Counted from the stretch's first letter, positions 26,240 to 35,775 are shown. The stretch: DNA of 64,000 nucleotides from Haladaptatus halobius (GCF_020618475.1 NZ_CP085335.1:558001-622000), one strand, 5' to 3'. Notes: generated from the sequence alone by a model not told the origin. Translations and numbers: made by a program.

Positions 26240-26248
26240 CACTTAAAG
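26240..26248 (-). promoter_or_regulatory. TATA box of the HhH gene, overlapping the aroE stop codon
   Basis: On the minus strand this reads CTTTAAGTG, centred 28 nt before the ATG at 26216. The TAA within it (26243-26245) is the aroE stop codon. The same arrangement occurs at 1698-1706. Confidence 0.55.
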
Positions 26249-27037
26249 GCGTCTTCGCAGGACGGCGTTCATCCGTTCCACGGGAGCGTTCCGGCCAGTC
26301 CAGAGTTCGAACGCCGCGACTCCCTGAAAGAGAAGCATCCACGCCCCGTCGATGGTCGTCGCCCCGCGCGCGCCCGCCTCGCGGAGCAATCGCGTTTCGA
26401 GCGGGCGGTACACCGCGTCCATCACCGCGAGGTCGCCGTGAAGCGCGTCGGCGGGAACCGGGGAGACGTCGTCTTCCATCCCGACGCTCGTCGCGTTGAC
26501 CAGCACGTCCGCGGTCGAAACGAGTTCGGGCAGCGAATCGAGTCCGTGCGCGCTCGCGCCCGGCACATCCGCGGCCAGCGACTCGGCGCGCGTGACGGTT
26601 CGGTTCGCTATCTCGACCGCCGTCCCTTCGTCGGCCAGCGCGAACGCGATGGCCCGGGCCGCCCCGCCGGCACCGACGACGACTGCAGATTGTCCGTCGA
26701 GTGTCACGCTGTGACGCTCGAATGCACGACGCGCGCCCTCGCCGTCGGTGTTGTGGCCCGTGGGCGTCGATGTCGAGAAGTCGACGGTGTTCACCGCGCC
26801 GATCCGCTCCGCGAGCGCGTCGGGTTCGACGTGTGCGAGAACGTCCTCCTTGAACGGAATCGTGACGTTTAGTCCCCGAACGCCGAGCGCCCGCGCTCCT
26901 TCGACCGCCGGGCCGATAGCCTCCGGTTCGAAGGTAACGTAGCGCGCGTCCAATCCGAGTTCGTCGTAGGCCGCCTCGTGCATCGGCGGCGACAGCGAGT
27001 GACCGACCGGGTTGCCGAGCAGTCCGTACACGTCCAT
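26243..27037 (-). CDS. aroE: Shikimate dehydrogenase (AroE)
   Basis: A 264-residue NADP-dependent reductase that converts 3-dehydroshikimate to shikimate. Substrate site: Ser14 and Ser16 (GHSLSP), Lys63 (NVTIPFKED), Asn83 (GAVNTV) and Asp98 (HNTDGEG). The dinucleotide loop is [11 protein letters not shown] (119-130). It sits next to chorismate-consuming genes. The promoter is the TATA element GGTTAATCG 28 nt before the start (27062-27068), divergent from the cation exchanger. Confidence 0.95.
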   Translation of the reverse strand: MDVYGLLGNPVGHSLSPPMHEAAYDELGLDARYVTFEPEAIGPAVEGARALGVRGLNVTIPFKEDVLAHVEPDALAERIGAVNTVDFSTSTPTGHNTDGEGARRAFERHSVTLDGQSAVVVGAGGAARAIAFALADEGTAVEIANRTVTRAESLAADVPGASAHGLDSLPELVSTADVLVNATSVGMEDDVSPVPADALHGDLAVMDAVYRPLETRLLREAGARGATTIDGAWMLLFQGVAAFELWTGRNAPVERMNAVLRRRL

Positions 27038-27061
27038 GGATACTACGCTATCCTCTCGGAC

Positions 27062-27068
27062 GATTAAC
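27062..27068 (-). promoter_or_regulatory. TATA box of aroE
   Basis: On the minus strand GTTAATC, centred about 28 nt before the aroE ATG at 27037. Confidence 0.5.
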
Positions 27069-27092
27069 CCCTTCCATCCGATAACGCAAAAT

Positions 27093-27102
27093 CTACTTAA
27101 GG
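27093..27102 (+). promoter_or_regulatory. TATA box of the cation exchanger gene
   Basis: CTACTTAAGG, centred about 29 nt before the ATG at 27128. It supports that ATG over the GTG four codons upstream. Confidence 0.5.
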
Positions 27103-27127
27103 TCCCACGCTACAGGTGACAAGAGAC

Positions 27128-28417
27128 ATGTCTAACCGATTACGACATCCCCTCGTTGCGGTTCTGTTCTCGGTGCTGCTGACGCTACCGTGGCTTGCCG
27201 TAAAGATCACGGGGATGAGAGAATCGCTTTCGAGACCCACGGTCATCGCGCTCACGGGAATCTCGATCCTCGGCGCGTCGTTCCTCCTCGCGTGGGCCGC
27301 CGAAACCGCCGAGGAAGACGTTCCGCGCGCGTTCGCGCTGGCCGTCCTTGCGGTGCTCGCCGTCGCGCCCGAGTACGCCGTCGACGCGCTGTACGCGTGG
27401 GAAGCCGGAGCGAACGTCGGAACACCGCTCGGCGCGGAGAAGGCGAGTCTCGCAGTCGCCAACATGACGGGTGCGAACCGCATCCTCATCGGTATCGGCT
27501 GGTCAGCCATCGCCATCTTCGCCATCTACAAGGCGCGCAAGACGGACGACCCGGCGGTTGAACGACGGAGCGGTTTCCTTGCCGACTGCGTCCGACTCGA
27601 CAAGGACATATCGACCGAAATCCTGTTCCTGTTCGTCGCCACCATCTACGCCTTCTTCGTCCCGTTCGGCGGCGGTATCGGCGCCACGGATATGCTATTC
27701 CTCGTCGGACTGTACCTCATGTACATCTACTTCACCCTACAGGCGGAGCACACCGACGAAGAACAGGTCGGCATTCCGGCGTACTTCCAATCATTCAAGA
27801 AGAGCATTCGCGTTCCCACGTACGTCGGAATGTTCCTCTTCGCCGGAGCGGTGATCTTCATCGCGGTCGAACCGTTCGCGCACGGACTGGAACAGTACGG
27901 GGAGCAGATCGGCATCCCGCCGTTCCTGATGATTCAGTGGGTCGCCCCGCTCGCAAGCGAGAGTCCGGAACTCATCGTCACGGCGTACCTCGTGAACAAG
28001 GCGCGTTCGACGGCGGCGTTCAACGCGCTCATCTCCTCGAAGCTGAACCAGTGGACGCTCCTCATCGGCACGCTCGTGCTCGTTTACAGCATCTCGCTGG
28101 GCTACTACGCGCACCTCCCACTCGAACAGAAGCAGATCGGTGAGATATGGTTGACCGCGGCACAGAGTTTCTTCGCGCTCGCCATCCTCGTCAATTTCAA
28201 CATCAGCATCCGCGAGGCGCTCGCCCTGCTCGTGTTGTTCCTCGTGCAACTCTGGCCCGACTTCCACCACTACGAGGCGCTCATCGCGTTCAGCGCCATC
28301 TACATCGTCTTGGGCGTCGTCCTACTCGCGCTTCGACGCGAGGCGCTCCAGCTGCTCGTCGGGCGCGTCTATTACCGCATTACCGGTCGGAAGCGAAGGC
28401 CGGCGGAGCAGGTCTAA
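27128..28417 (+). CDS. Sodium/calcium exchanger family membrane protein
   Basis: A 429-residue integral membrane protein with about 10-11 helices, organised in two halves as in the cation/Ca2+ exchanger superfamily. Conserved segments include LLAWAAETAEEDVP and VAPEYAVDALYAW in the first half, and QWVAPLASESPELIVTAYLVNKAR in the second, where the pair of acidic residues (E and E in SESPE) corresponds to ion-binding sites. NKAR may be part of the ion-coordinating alpha repeat. It probably exports Ca2+ or Na+ in exchange for other ions. The transcript is expected to be leaderless. Confidence 0.82.
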   Translation: MSNRLRHPLVAVLFSVLLTLPWLAVKITGMRESLSRPTVIALTGISILGASFLLAWAAETAEEDVPRAFALAVLAVLAVAPEYAVDALYAWEAGANVGTPLGAEKASLAVANMTGANRILIGIGWSAIAIFAIYKARKTDDPAVERRSGFLADCVRLDKDISTEILFLFVATIYAFFVPFGGGIGATDMLFLVGLYLMYIYFTLQAEHTDEEQVGIPAYFQSFKKSIRVPTYVGMFLFAGAVIFIAVEPFAHGLEQYGEQIGIPPFLMIQWVAPLASESPELIVTAYLVNKARSTAAFNALISSKLNQWTLLIGTLVLVYSISLGYYAHLPLEQKQIGEIWLTAAQSFFALAILVNFNISIREALALLVLFLVQLWPDFHHYEALIAFSAIYIVLGVVLLALRREALQLLVGRVYYRITGRKRRPAEQV

Positions 28418-28428
28418 CGCCATCGACG

Positions 28429-28436
28429 CCCTTTTT
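28429..28436 (+). terminator. T-rich terminator after the exchanger gene
   Basis: CCCTTTTTT run 12-19 nt after the stop at 28417. Archaeal terminators are T-rich; the same T-run is also near the expected TATA position of dtdA. Confidence 0.3.
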
Positions 28437-28460
28437 TCGGTTTAGCGCCGACTCCCGACC

Positions 28461-29783
28461 GTGATCGCCGTTCTCGTCAGTCGCGCCGACCACGCCTCCG
28501 AACACATTGGCGAGCACCTGCGTTCGGAGACCAACTGGACAGCCCACGAAGACGAAACCCGCCCGGACGCCGAGGGCGGGGGTCGCTACTACCGAACGGA
28601 CGGGTTCGAACTCCGCGAGTTCGACGCGCTCCACCTCGACATCGAGGGCGCAGCGGACGCCTTCGCCGACCCCGACCTCCTCGTCTTCGCTTCCCGGCAC
28701 TCCGGCGATACCGGACCGTTGCTCACCGCGCACTTCACGGGGAACTTCGGCCCGGCGCAGTTCGGCGGCGAGGACGGCGAACTGGCTCGGGCGTGCCCGA
28801 ACGCGCACGCCCAACTGCTTCGCGCGTTCGACGAGCACGCGCCCCCCGAGTACGACGTTGGCATGGAGTGTACTCACCACGGGCCGAGCACCGTCGGCGT
28901 CCCCTCGATGTTCGTGGAACTGGGGAGCGACGAGGACCAGTGGCGCGACTCCGAGGCCGCCCGCGCCGTCGCGCGCGCCATCCTCGACCTCCGGGGCGTC
29001 GACTCCGCCCGAGAGCGCCAGTTCGTCGGCTTCGGCGGCGGCCACTACGCCCCGCGATTCGAGCGCATCGTCCGCGAGACGGAGTGGGCGGTCGGGCACA
29101 TCGCGTCGGACTGGAACTTGGAGGCGATGGGGTCGCCCGCGGAGAACCGCGAGACGATTCGGCGTGCGTTCGAGCGAAGCGACGCGGAGTACGCCGTCTG
29201 CGAGGGCGACTACCCCGAACTGGCGTCGGTCGTCGCCGACCTCGGCTATCGAACCGTGAGCGAGACGTGGGTTCGAGAGGTGTCCGGCGTCCCTCTCTCG
29301 CTCGCCGAGCGACTGGAAGCCAACCTCTCGTCGGTCGAGTCGGGGCTCCGATTCGGCGACCTCGCGGACGCGTCGGGGGAGTTCAAGGTCGTCGGGCTTC
29401 CCGACGACCTGGTCGCCGTCGCCGCGGGAATCGACCGCGAGCGGGTGCGCGAACTCGTCGCCGAGCACACCCTCGCGTTCGAGACGGAAGAGGGTGGCAC
29501 GCTGGCGGCCGGGAGCGCGGCGGTTCGCGGCCCGAACGATTACGACGCCATCGTGGCTGAACTGGCGGGTGTACTGGGGGAGAAGTACGACGACGTGGAA
29601 CGCTTCGCGAACGAGGTCGTGGTGCGGAAGGTCGCCTTCGACCCTCAGAAGGCTCGCCGATTGGGCGTTCCGGAAGGCCCCGAGTTCGGCAAACTCTCGT
29701 CCGGCGTCGCGGTGACGGTGAACGACGAGACGATTCCACCGGACGCGGTTCAGACCGAACGCATCCGCCGTTATCACGTATGA
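28461..29783 (+). CDS. dtdA: D-aminoacyl-tRNA deacylase (DtdA, archaeal type)
   Basis: A 440-residue GTG-initiated enzyme of the archaeal/plant DtdA (GEK1) family that removes D-amino acids from tRNA. Family motifs: VSRADHASEHIGEHL at the start, FASRHSGDTGPLLTAHFTGN (about 75), ECTHHGP (about 135), and GVPSMFVELGS, followed by FGGGHYAPRF. The C-terminal half has a conserved extension with EKYDDVERFANEVVVRKVAFDP. Placed directly upstream of ftsZ1, which is a common arrangement in haloarchaea as far as I know. Confidence 0.92.
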   Translation: MIAVLVSRADHASEHIGEHLRSETNWTAHEDETRPDAEGGGRYYRTDGFELREFDALHLDIEGAADAFADPDLLVFASRHSGDTGPLLTAHFTGNFGPAQFGGEDGELARACPNAHAQLLRAFDEHAPPEYDVGMECTHHGPSTVGVPSMFVELGSDEDQWRDSEAARAVARAILDLRGVDSARERQFVGFGGGHYAPRFERIVRETEWAVGHIASDWNLEAMGSPAENRETIRRAFERSDAEYAVCEGDYPELASVVADLGYRTVSETWVREVSGVPLSLAERLEANLSSVESGLRFGDLADASGEFKVVGLPDDLVAVAAGIDRERVRELVAEHTLAFETEEGGTLAAGSAAVRGPNDYDAIVAELAGVLGEKYDDVERFANEVVVRKVAFDPQKARRLGVPEGPEFGKLSSGVAVTVNDETIPPDAVQTERIRRYHV

Positions 29784-29824
29784 ACCGTGACCTGTCGTCA
29801 GACGTACGTCATCCAGAGGGGAAA

Positions 29825-29834
29825 GATAATTAAT
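29825..29834 (+). promoter_or_regulatory. Candidate promoter of ftsZ1
   Basis: AT-rich GATAATTAAT, 27-36 nt before the ftsZ1 ATG at 29861. An AAGG at 29857-29860 touches the start codon. Confidence 0.4.
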
Positions 29835-29860
29835 CTGCGATCGTAATTCAAGTCTCAAGG

Positions 29861-31003
29861 ATGGATTCGATTGTCGAAGACGCCATTGAGGAGGCGGAAG
29901 GGGAGCAACAGTCCCCCGAGCAGAACCAAATGGGTGGTGCCACCAAAAAGGCAACTCCGTCGGGCACGATGACCGACGAGGAGCTTCAGGACGTACTCAA
30001 AGACCTACAGACTAACATCACCGTCGTCGGTTGCGGCGGCGGCGGCGGAAACACAGTGAACCGGATGGCCGAAGAGGGCATCCACGGCGCGTCGCTCGTC
30101 GCGGCGAACACCGACGTACAGCACCTCGTGGGGATAGAAGCGGACACGAAGATCCTGATGGGCGAACAGAAGACCAACGGGCGCGGCGCGGGGTCGCTCC
30201 CGCAGGTCGGCGAGGAAGCCGCCCTCGAGAGTCAGGAGGAGATCTACGACGCGATTCAAGGGTCGGACATGGTGTTCGTCACCGCCGGCCTCGGCGGTGG
30301 CACGGGAACCGGGAGCGCCCCGGTCGTCGCCAAGGCGGCCCGCGAGGCCGGCGCGCTCACCATCGCCATCGTCACGACGCCCTTCACGGCGGAAGGCGAA
30401 GTCCGGCGCACCAACGCGGAGGCCGGACTCGAAAGACTGCGCGACGTGAGCGACACGGTCATCGTCGTCCCGAACGACCGACTGCTCGACTCCGTAGGCA
30501 AACTCCCCGTCAAGCAGGCGTTCAAGGTGGCCGACGAGGTGCTCATGCGCTCCGTGAAAGGTATCACGGAACTCATCACCAAGCCCGGCCTCGTAAACCT
30601 CGACTTCGCCGACGTTCGCACCGTCATGGAGAAGGGCGGCGTGGCGATGATCGGTCTCGGCGAGAGCGATTCCGACTCGAAGGCCCAGGACTCCGTGAAG
30701 AGCGCCCTGCGCTCGCCCCTGCTCGACGTGGACATCAGCGGCGCGAAATCCGCGCTGGTCAACGTTACGGGCGGCAACGACATGTCCATCGAGGAGGCCG
30801 AAGGCGTGGTCGAGCAGATCTACGACCGCATCGACCCCGACGCCCGCATCATCTGGGGCACCTCCATCGACGAAAGCCTGGAGGGAACAATGCGCACGAT
30901 GATCGTCGTCACGGGCGTCCAGTCGCCCCAGATTTACGGCCGTAACGAAGCCGAGCAGGCGAAAGCCAAGAGCCGGATGGAAGACATCGACTACGTCGAA
31001 TAG
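29861..31003 (+). CDS. ftsZ1: Cell division GTPase FtsZ (FtsZ1)
   Basis: A 380-residue tubulin-superfamily GTPase that polymerises into the division ring. Motifs: GCGGGG (57-62), NTDVQ (83-87), the GTP signature GGGTGTG (145-151) with AGL before it, NDRLL near 205, and the T7 synergy loop NLDFADVRT (about 246). An acidic N-terminal extension of about 45 residues precedes the core, as in haloarchaeal FtsZ1. The location before secE and nusG identifies FtsZ1 and not FtsZ2. The C-terminal tail ([17 protein letters not shown]) is short. Confidence 0.95.
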   Translation: MDSIVEDAIEEAEGEQQSPEQNQMGGATKKATPSGTMTDEELQDVLKDLQTNITVVGCGGGGGNTVNRMAEEGIHGASLVAANTDVQHLVGIEADTKILMGEQKTNGRGAGSLPQVGEEAALESQEEIYDAIQGSDMVFVTAGLGGGTGTGSAPVVAKAAREAGALTIAIVTTPFTAEGEVRRTNAEAGLERLRDVSDTVIVVPNDRLLDSVGKLPVKQAFKVADEVLMRSVKGITELITKPGLVNLDFADVRTVMEKGGVAMIGLGESDSDSKAQDSVKSALRSPLLDVDISGAKSALVNVTGGNDMSIEEAEGVVEQIYDRIDPDARIIWGTSIDESLEGTMRTMIVVTGVQSPQIYGRNEAEQAKAKSRMEDIDYVE

Positions 31004-31247
31004 TCGGCATCCACGTCGTGACACCCGCGATCCGTCTCCAATGCTTCGACGCCGACGAAGCACCATCAGAAGTCGAACGAACAGATGATGCGGGCGTAGG
31101 TCGTCTTCGCGTCTTCGTTTCTGACGCGACCCGTGGATTCGCGCCGGGCGCACCCCTTCGATAGCACCGGTCATCGACTTTCGGGCGAGTGTCCGCTGAG
31201 TGACCTTGGAAAGATAGAAAAAGCCCGATAGCCAAACACAACTAACA

Positions 31248-31415
31248 ATGGACGTCAAACTCGACCTCGCGTCGTACGTGCGCGTGCTCAAACTGGCGAG
31301 TACGCCCTCGTGGGACGAGTTCTCGAAGATATCGAAGATCGCTGGCGCGGGCATTCTGCTCGTCGGACTGCTCGGCTTCGTCATCTACGCGATCATGAGC
31401 GCCTTTCCGGTGTAG
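31248..31415 (+). CDS. secE: Protein translocase subunit SecE
   Basis: A 55-residue membrane protein (SecE/Sec61-gamma). The amphipathic N-terminal helix (LASYVRVLKLASTPSWDEF) is followed by KISKIAGAGI, then one membrane helix (ILLVGLLGFVIYAIMSAF). It is a subunit of the SecYEG channel. It ends 8 nt before nusG, so the pair is an operon. The 244 nt to ftsZ1 have no gene I can support, apart from a weak 48-codon frame (31018-31164). Confidence 0.95.
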   Translation: MDVKLDLASYVRVLKLASTPSWDEFSKISKIAGAGILLVGLLGFVIYAIMSAFPV

Positions 31416-31423
31416 GTGAAACA

Positions 31424-31861
31424 ATGGGAATCTACGCAGTAAAGACCACGGCAAGCCAGGAACGCACAGTCGCGGACATGATCGTAAACCGCGAAGAGGA
31501 GGAGATTCACGCCGTCCTCGCCCCCGACTCGTTGACGAGTTATGTGATGGTCGAGGCGGACGACGACGCGGTCATCAGGCGCGTGCTGGAAGAGATTCCG
31601 CACGCCCGAAGCATGGTGCCCGGCATGAGCAGCATCTCCGAAGTCGAACACTTTCTCTCGCCGACGCCGGACGTGGAGGGCATCGCAGAGGGGGACATCG
31701 TGGAACTCATCGCCGGTCCGTTCAAGGGCGAGAAGGCGCAGGTACAGCGCATCGACGAGGGCAAAGACCAGGTGACGGTCGAACTGTACGAAGCGACGGT
31801 TCCGATTCCGGTGACGGTGCGGGGCGACCAGATTCGCGTGTTGGACAGCGAAGAACGGTAG
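31424..31861 (+). CDS. nusG: Transcription elongation factor NusG/Spt5
   Basis: A 145-residue NusG/Spt5 homologue. It has the NGN domain (residues about 1-85; MGIYAVKTTASQERTV at the start, VMVEADDDAVIRRVL in the middle) and a C-terminal KOW domain (EGDIVELIAGPFKGEKAQVQ, about 88-125). It binds the RNA polymerase clamp with Spt4 (RpoE'') and promotes processive elongation. The start at 31424 matches the NGN start; the longer frame upstream overlaps secE out of frame. Confidence 0.95.
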   Translation: MGIYAVKTTASQERTVADMIVNREEEEIHAVLAPDSLTSYVMVEADDDAVIRRVLEEIPHARSMVPGMSSISEVEHFLSPTPDVEGIAEGDIVELIAGPFKGEKAQVQRIDEGKDQVTVELYEATVPIPVTVRGDQIRVLDSEER

Positions 31862-31967
31862 TTCTTCTAGCTCCCGTTCGTTTCTCTCACGAGAACGGCG
31901 AGGAACGATACGTTCCTCGGGCCGTGCGCAAATTCGGAAGAGCGGTCGCTCCGTCCTCGGAGCTTTT

Positions 31968-32849
31968 TCACGTCCCCCGCCCGGCGTGAACCACGAACTC
32001 CAGCGCGTTGACGAGGTAGTGGGCGACGACCACGACCAGCAGGCTACCGGAGAGGACGAACGCGGCGGCGAGGACGCCGCCGAGCGCCCCCGTCACGAGG
32101 ATTCCGCCCGTCCCTTGCGCGCCGTGTCCCACCGCGAACGCGACCGTGGAGCCGACCACGAGGAGCCACGGCGAGACGCCGTACCCCGCGGTCAGCGCGC
32201 CGACGAGCGCCGCGCGAAAGAGGAACTCCTCGAACCCGGCGATGACGGGGAGGACGACGCCGAGCAGGAGGAGCCACCCGCCGGGCGAGTCCGGCGTGAG
32301 CATCTCGCGCAGGCCGTCCTCGTAGTCGATGCCCAGCGCGTCTGCCCCCCGCTGGCCGAGTTCGTTCGCCGCGAACAGTGCCCCGCCGAGAGCGACGCCC
32401 GCGCCGAACTCCAGGAGGGTCGGCGACGCGGCTCCAAGCGCCGCGGGCGGAATCGCGGCGAGCACCGCAGCCCCGACCAGTACCGCGCCGAACAGTCCCT
32501 GACTCAGCGCGACGTTGAGGAGGAGCTTCCCCGGCGTGAGTTCCTCGGCCGGTTCGACGGCGGGGGTCGCCGGTTCGGCGGTGTGTCCGGACACTCCCGG
32601 TTTGGTCGCGTGGCCGGCAGTTTCCGACTCGCCGGCGCGCGTCGTCTCCGGTTCGGCGGTGTGTGCGACAGCCTCCGATTCGGCGGTTACGTTGTCGAGA
32701 CGTGCGGTGCCATCATCCTCGGAACGTTCGACTTCGTTCTCCTCTCGCGGGCCGGCCAACATCGCCTGCGACGCTCGCGCCAATGCTATCAGGACGGCGA
32801 GGACGAGTAGCACGACGGCGGTGAAGGCGTTCCAGTTCGGCGCGGGCAT
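31968..32849 (-). CDS. CPBP-family intramembrane metalloprotease
   Basis: A 293-residue membrane protein. A first helix (about 10-27) is followed by a soluble acidic linker (about 33-105) with short near-repeats (HTAEPETT, HTAEPATP), then about seven helices. Catalytic residues of the CPBP (Abi, CAAX protease) family are present: Glu207-Glu208 and Arg212 in EEFLFR, His242 (GHG), and His277 with Asn281 (AHYLVN). The family cleaves or processes proteins in the membrane; the substrate is unknown. The start chosen precedes the first helix; the longer frame adds Arg-rich shadow residues. No partner genes. Confidence 0.85.
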   Translation of the reverse strand: MPAPNWNAFTAVVLLVLAVLIALARASQAMLAGPREENEVERSEDDGTARLDNVTAESEAVAHTAEPETTRAGESETAGHATKPGVSGHTAEPATPAVEPAEELTPGKLLLNVALSQGLFGAVLVGAAVLAAIPPAALGAASPTLLEFGAGVALGGALFAANELGQRGADALGIDYEDGLREMLTPDSPGGWLLLLGVVLPVIAGFEEFLFRAALVGALTAGYGVSPWLLVVGSTVAFAVGHGAQGTGGILVTGALGGVLAAAFVLSGSLLVVVVAHYLVNALEFVVHAGRGT

Positions 32850-33004
32850 TCGAACGCGAGTTGGACGGCGTGCGGGGAAAAGTTGTCTACTCCGCTTTCG
32901 ACATCGTCGGGTGAGTTTTGAACCGCGGTGATCGGTGATGCTAGTCGAAAGCGCGCTCCTCAACGCGAAAAACGACGGAAAACGAAGACGACTCGGGAGC
33001 GTCG

Positions 33005-34996
33005 TTACTGCGGGCTGGGACGACCGGAGGTGCCGCCGATTTCGTGTTCGAGGGCGCTTCCGGTGATGTTCTTCAGGCGGTCGATGAGGCTGTCCTTCTC
33101 GGGTTCGCCCGCGAGGGCGACTTCGAGGACTTCGCTGATGTGCGAGACGGGGATGATCTCTATCATTTCCTCGTACTCCTCCTCTATCATCACGTCCTGC
33201 TCGTTGGACTTTGGGATGATGACCGTCTTGATGCCGGCCTTCGCGGCGGCCTCAATCTTGTGCGTCACCCCGCCGACCGGGAGCACGTCGCCGCGCACCG
33301 ACAGCGAGCCTGTCATCGCCACGTCCTGCTGAACCGGCGCGTCCTCCAGCGCGCTGATGACGGCGGTGGCGACCGTGATAGACGCCGAATCGCCGTCCAC
33401 GCCCTGCTGGCCGGCCTGCACGAACTGGATGTGCACGTCCTTCTCGCTGATGTCCTCGTCGCTGAACTTCTTGATGATGGCCGAGACGTTCTTCACGGAC
33501 TCTTCGGCCATCTCCTTGAGTTGCCCCGTGGCGATGACGTTGCCCGGCCCCTGCGACGGCGTCACTTCGGCCATCACGGGGAGCATGATACCGGAGTCCT
33601 CGCCCATGACCGCGAGACCGTTGACGCGACCGACCACGTTGCCGTCGGAGACGGTGAGCTCGTAGTCCTTGCGCCGCTCGATGTAGTCGTCGGCGATCTG
33701 CTGCTCGATGGAGCGCGACCGGCGCTTCGCCTGCAATACGTGGTCGCGGGTCGTATACTCCGCGTCCTCCGCACGGGCGATGTCGCCCGCCACGCGGACG
33801 AGACCGCCGAGGTCGCGCAGTTTGAGCGTGAGGTGGTCTTTCCGCCCGGCGCGACGCTGGGCTTCGAGGATGACTTCCTCGACGGCCTCCGCGTCGAAGT
33901 GCGGGAGACGACCGTCCTTCTCGACTTCCTGCGCGACGAACCGCGAGTACTTGCGGCGCATCTCGGCCGTGTCCTCGATGGTGTCGTCCATGTACACCTC
34001 GTACCCGTACCCCTTGATGCGCGAGCGGAGTGCAGGGTGCATGTTCTCCATCGCGTCCAGGTTCCCCGCCGCGACCATGACGAAGTCGGTCGGGACGGGT
34101 TCGGTCTGCACCATCGCACCCGAGGAACGCTCGGACTGGCCGGTGATGCCGAACTCGCCTTCCTGAATCGCGGTCATCAGCTTCTGCTGGCTGCGGATGT
34201 CGAGCGTGTTGATCTCGTCGACGAACAGCACGCCTTTGTTGGCTTTGTGGATGGCACCCGGTTCCACGCGGTCGTGGCTGGGGGTCTCCATGCCGCCGGA
34301 CTGAAACGGGTCGTGGCGCACGTCACCCAGCAGGGCACCGGCGTGGGCACCCGTCGCGTCCTCGAACGGCGCGCTGGTCACGTCGCTGTTGTTGACCAGC
34401 AGGTTCGGAATCATCGCGTCGCTTCCGCGGGAACCGTAGCGGAACGCGAGGTAGATGACACCTGCCGCGAGGATGCCGAGGAGCGGTCGCCCGGCGATGA
34501 GCAGGGCGTACCCTACCACGATGGCGATGATGACCCACATCAAGAACGAGCGCATCTGGTTGCGCTTGCGAGCCTCCTCTTTGTGGGCTTCGATGATCTG
34601 GTCGCCCTTCCCCGCGGGAACGGTTCTGACCTTCGGTTCGTTCCCATCGTCGGGATTGTGGTAGACGAGTACGTCCTGCAAGTCCTCCTTGGGGAGGAGT
34701 TGGCTCATCGCTTTCGCCAGCATCGACTTCCCGGTACCGGGCGTGCCGATCATCATCACGTGACGGCGCTGCTTGGCCGCCTTCATCACCACGTCACGGG
34801 CGTGGTCTTGACCGATGACCTGATCCACCAGTCGGTCTGGGATCTCGACCTCTTCCGTGCTTCCTATCTCTAGTCCACCGAGCAGGTCGTCTTCGGCAAC
34901 GTCGTCGTTACCTTCGACGTCCACTTCGCTACCGAGGCTCTCGACCTCTTGCTCGGCTTCCTGCTCCGGTGGTGGTGCTTCGGTGTCGTTACTCAT
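33005..34996 (-). CDS. lonB: Membrane-anchored ATP-dependent protease LonB
   Basis: A 663-residue archaeal Lon (LonB). AAA+ module: Walker A GTPGTGKS (84-91), and Walker B-like VLFVDEIN. Two membrane helices (about 151-168, 172-187) inserted between Walker A and B anchor it to the membrane, as in LonB from other archaea. The C-terminal protease domain has the Ser of GVDGDSAS and the Lys of GVTHKIEAAAKAG, the Ser-Lys dyad. An acidic N-terminal tail is typical. LonB is essential in haloarchaea and degrades membrane and regulatory proteins. It has its own promoter, reading opposite to nadM. Confidence 0.95.
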   Translation of the reverse strand: MSNDTEAPPPEQEAEQEVESLGSEVDVEGNDDVAEDDLLGGLEIGSTEEVEIPDRLVDQVIGQDHARDVVMKAAKQRRHVMMIGTPGTGKSMLAKAMSQLLPKEDLQDVLVYHNPDDGNEPKVRTVPAGKGDQIIEAHKEEARKRNQMRSFLMWVIIAIVVGYALLIAGRPLLGILAAGVIYLAFRYGSRGSDAMIPNLLVNNSDVTSAPFEDATGAHAGALLGDVRHDPFQSGGMETPSHDRVEPGAIHKANKGVLFVDEINTLDIRSQQKLMTAIQEGEFGITGQSERSSGAMVQTEPVPTDFVMVAAGNLDAMENMHPALRSRIKGYGYEVYMDDTIEDTAEMRRKYSRFVAQEVEKDGRLPHFDAEAVEEVILEAQRRAGRKDHLTLKLRDLGGLVRVAGDIARAEDAEYTTRDHVLQAKRRSRSIEQQIADDYIERRKDYELTVSDGNVVGRVNGLAVMGEDSGIMLPVMAEVTPSQGPGNVIATGQLKEMAEESVKNVSAIIKKFSDEDISEKDVHIQFVQAGQQGVDGDSASITVATAVISALEDAPVQQDVAMTGSLSVRGDVLPVGGVTHKIEAAAKAGIKTVIIPKSNEQDVMIEEEYEEMIEIIPVSHISEVLEVALAGEPEKDSLIDRLKNITGSALEHEIGGTSGRPSPQ

Positions 34997-35036
34997 AGAA
35001 TTCGTTCAGTGTAATCGAAAACAGGGCAGGCGAACT

Positions 35037-35046
35037 GATATACTTT
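35037..35046 (-). promoter_or_regulatory. TATA box of lonB
   Basis: On the minus strand AAAGTATATC, about 42 nt before the lonB ATG, so a 5' leader of about 15 nt is predicted. Confidence 0.5.
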
Positions 35047-35133
35047 CTCCCTCCGACTGCGAGTGCCGCTTTCTCGCGTCCACCTGTCACGGCGTGAGAC
35101 TCCGAAGTCACGCTTCGACCGGGACTCGTCACC

Positions 35134-35142
35134 CTTATAAAA
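35134..35142 (+). promoter_or_regulatory. TATA box of nadM
   Basis: CTTATAAAA, centred 26 nt before the ATG at 35164. It supports this ATG and not the ATG at 35143. Confidence 0.6.
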
Positions 35143-35163
35143 ATGTTCCTCGTCGAGTCGACC

Positions 35164-35682
35164 ATGACCCGCGGGTTCTACATCGGGCGCTTCCAACCCT
35201 ACCACAACGGCCACCACAGCGTCGTCGAAAACATCGCCGAAGAAGTCGACGAACTCGTCCTCGGTATCGGAAGTGCGGGCGACTCGCACACCCGTCACGA
35301 CCCGTTCACGGCGGGCGAGCGAATCATGATGATAACGAAATCGCTCGTGGATTTCGACCTCGTCACTTACGCGGTTCCCATCGAGGACTTGGACAGGAAC
35401 TCCGTGTGGGTGAGCCACGTCCAGAGCATGAGTCCGGACTTCGACGTGGCGTTCTCGAACAACCCACTTGTCATCCAACTGTTCTCGGAGGCGGGCGTCG
35501 AAGTGCGCCAATCGCCGATGTTCAACCGCGACGTACTCGAAGGCACCGAAGTCCGCGACCGGATGATAGACGGAGGTAACTGGCGGAAACTCGTCCCCAA
35601 ATCGGTCGTGGAGGTCATCGACGAGATCGACGGTATCGAGCGCATCCAACGCGTCAGCCAGACCGACTCGAACGGCGAGTGA
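35164..35682 (+). CDS. nadM: Nicotinamide-nucleotide adenylyltransferase (NadM, archaeal type)
   Basis: A 172-residue nucleotidyltransferase that joins NMN and ATP to NAD. The HxGH-type motif is GRFQPYHNGHH (8-18), with IGSAGDSHTRHDPFTAGER next, which is the archaeal NMNAT pattern. The alpha-phosphate motif towards the C-terminus (FNRDVLEGTEVRDRM) has the ISxTxxR-like position as GTEVR. Neighbours lonB and SAM hydrolase are frequent companions in haloarchaea in my recollection. The start is set by the TATA box. Confidence 0.93.
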   Translation: MTRGFYIGRFQPYHNGHHSVVENIAEEVDELVLGIGSAGDSHTRHDPFTAGERIMMITKSLVDFDLVTYAVPIEDLDRNSVWVSHVQSMSPDFDVAFSNNPLVIQLFSEAGVEVRQSPMFNRDVLEGTEVRDRMIDGGNWRKLVPKSVVEVIDEIDGIERIQRVSQTDSNGE

Positions 35683-35745
35683 CGCGCCGAAACTCATCTG
35701 AGGTCGTCCTTTTCTGTACGACGGAATAAGGATGTCGACACCGCC

Positions 35746-35755
35746 GTTTTTACGG
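35746..35755 (+). promoter_or_regulatory. TATA box of the SAM hydrolase gene
   Basis: GTTTTTACGG, centred about 26 nt before the ATG at 35776. Confidence 0.45.
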
Positions 35756-35775
35756 CCGAGTTCCTACGTCACCCT

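Noticed and set aside
28380..29954. Open frame of 524 codons opposite dtdA
   Set aside because: Rich in Arg, Val and Asp from the reversed codons of dtdA; no motif and no start signal.
31018..31164. 48-codon GTG frame between ftsZ1 and secE
   Set aside because: No conserved features, no ribosome site and no TATA box; the region is more likely a leader for secE-nusG.
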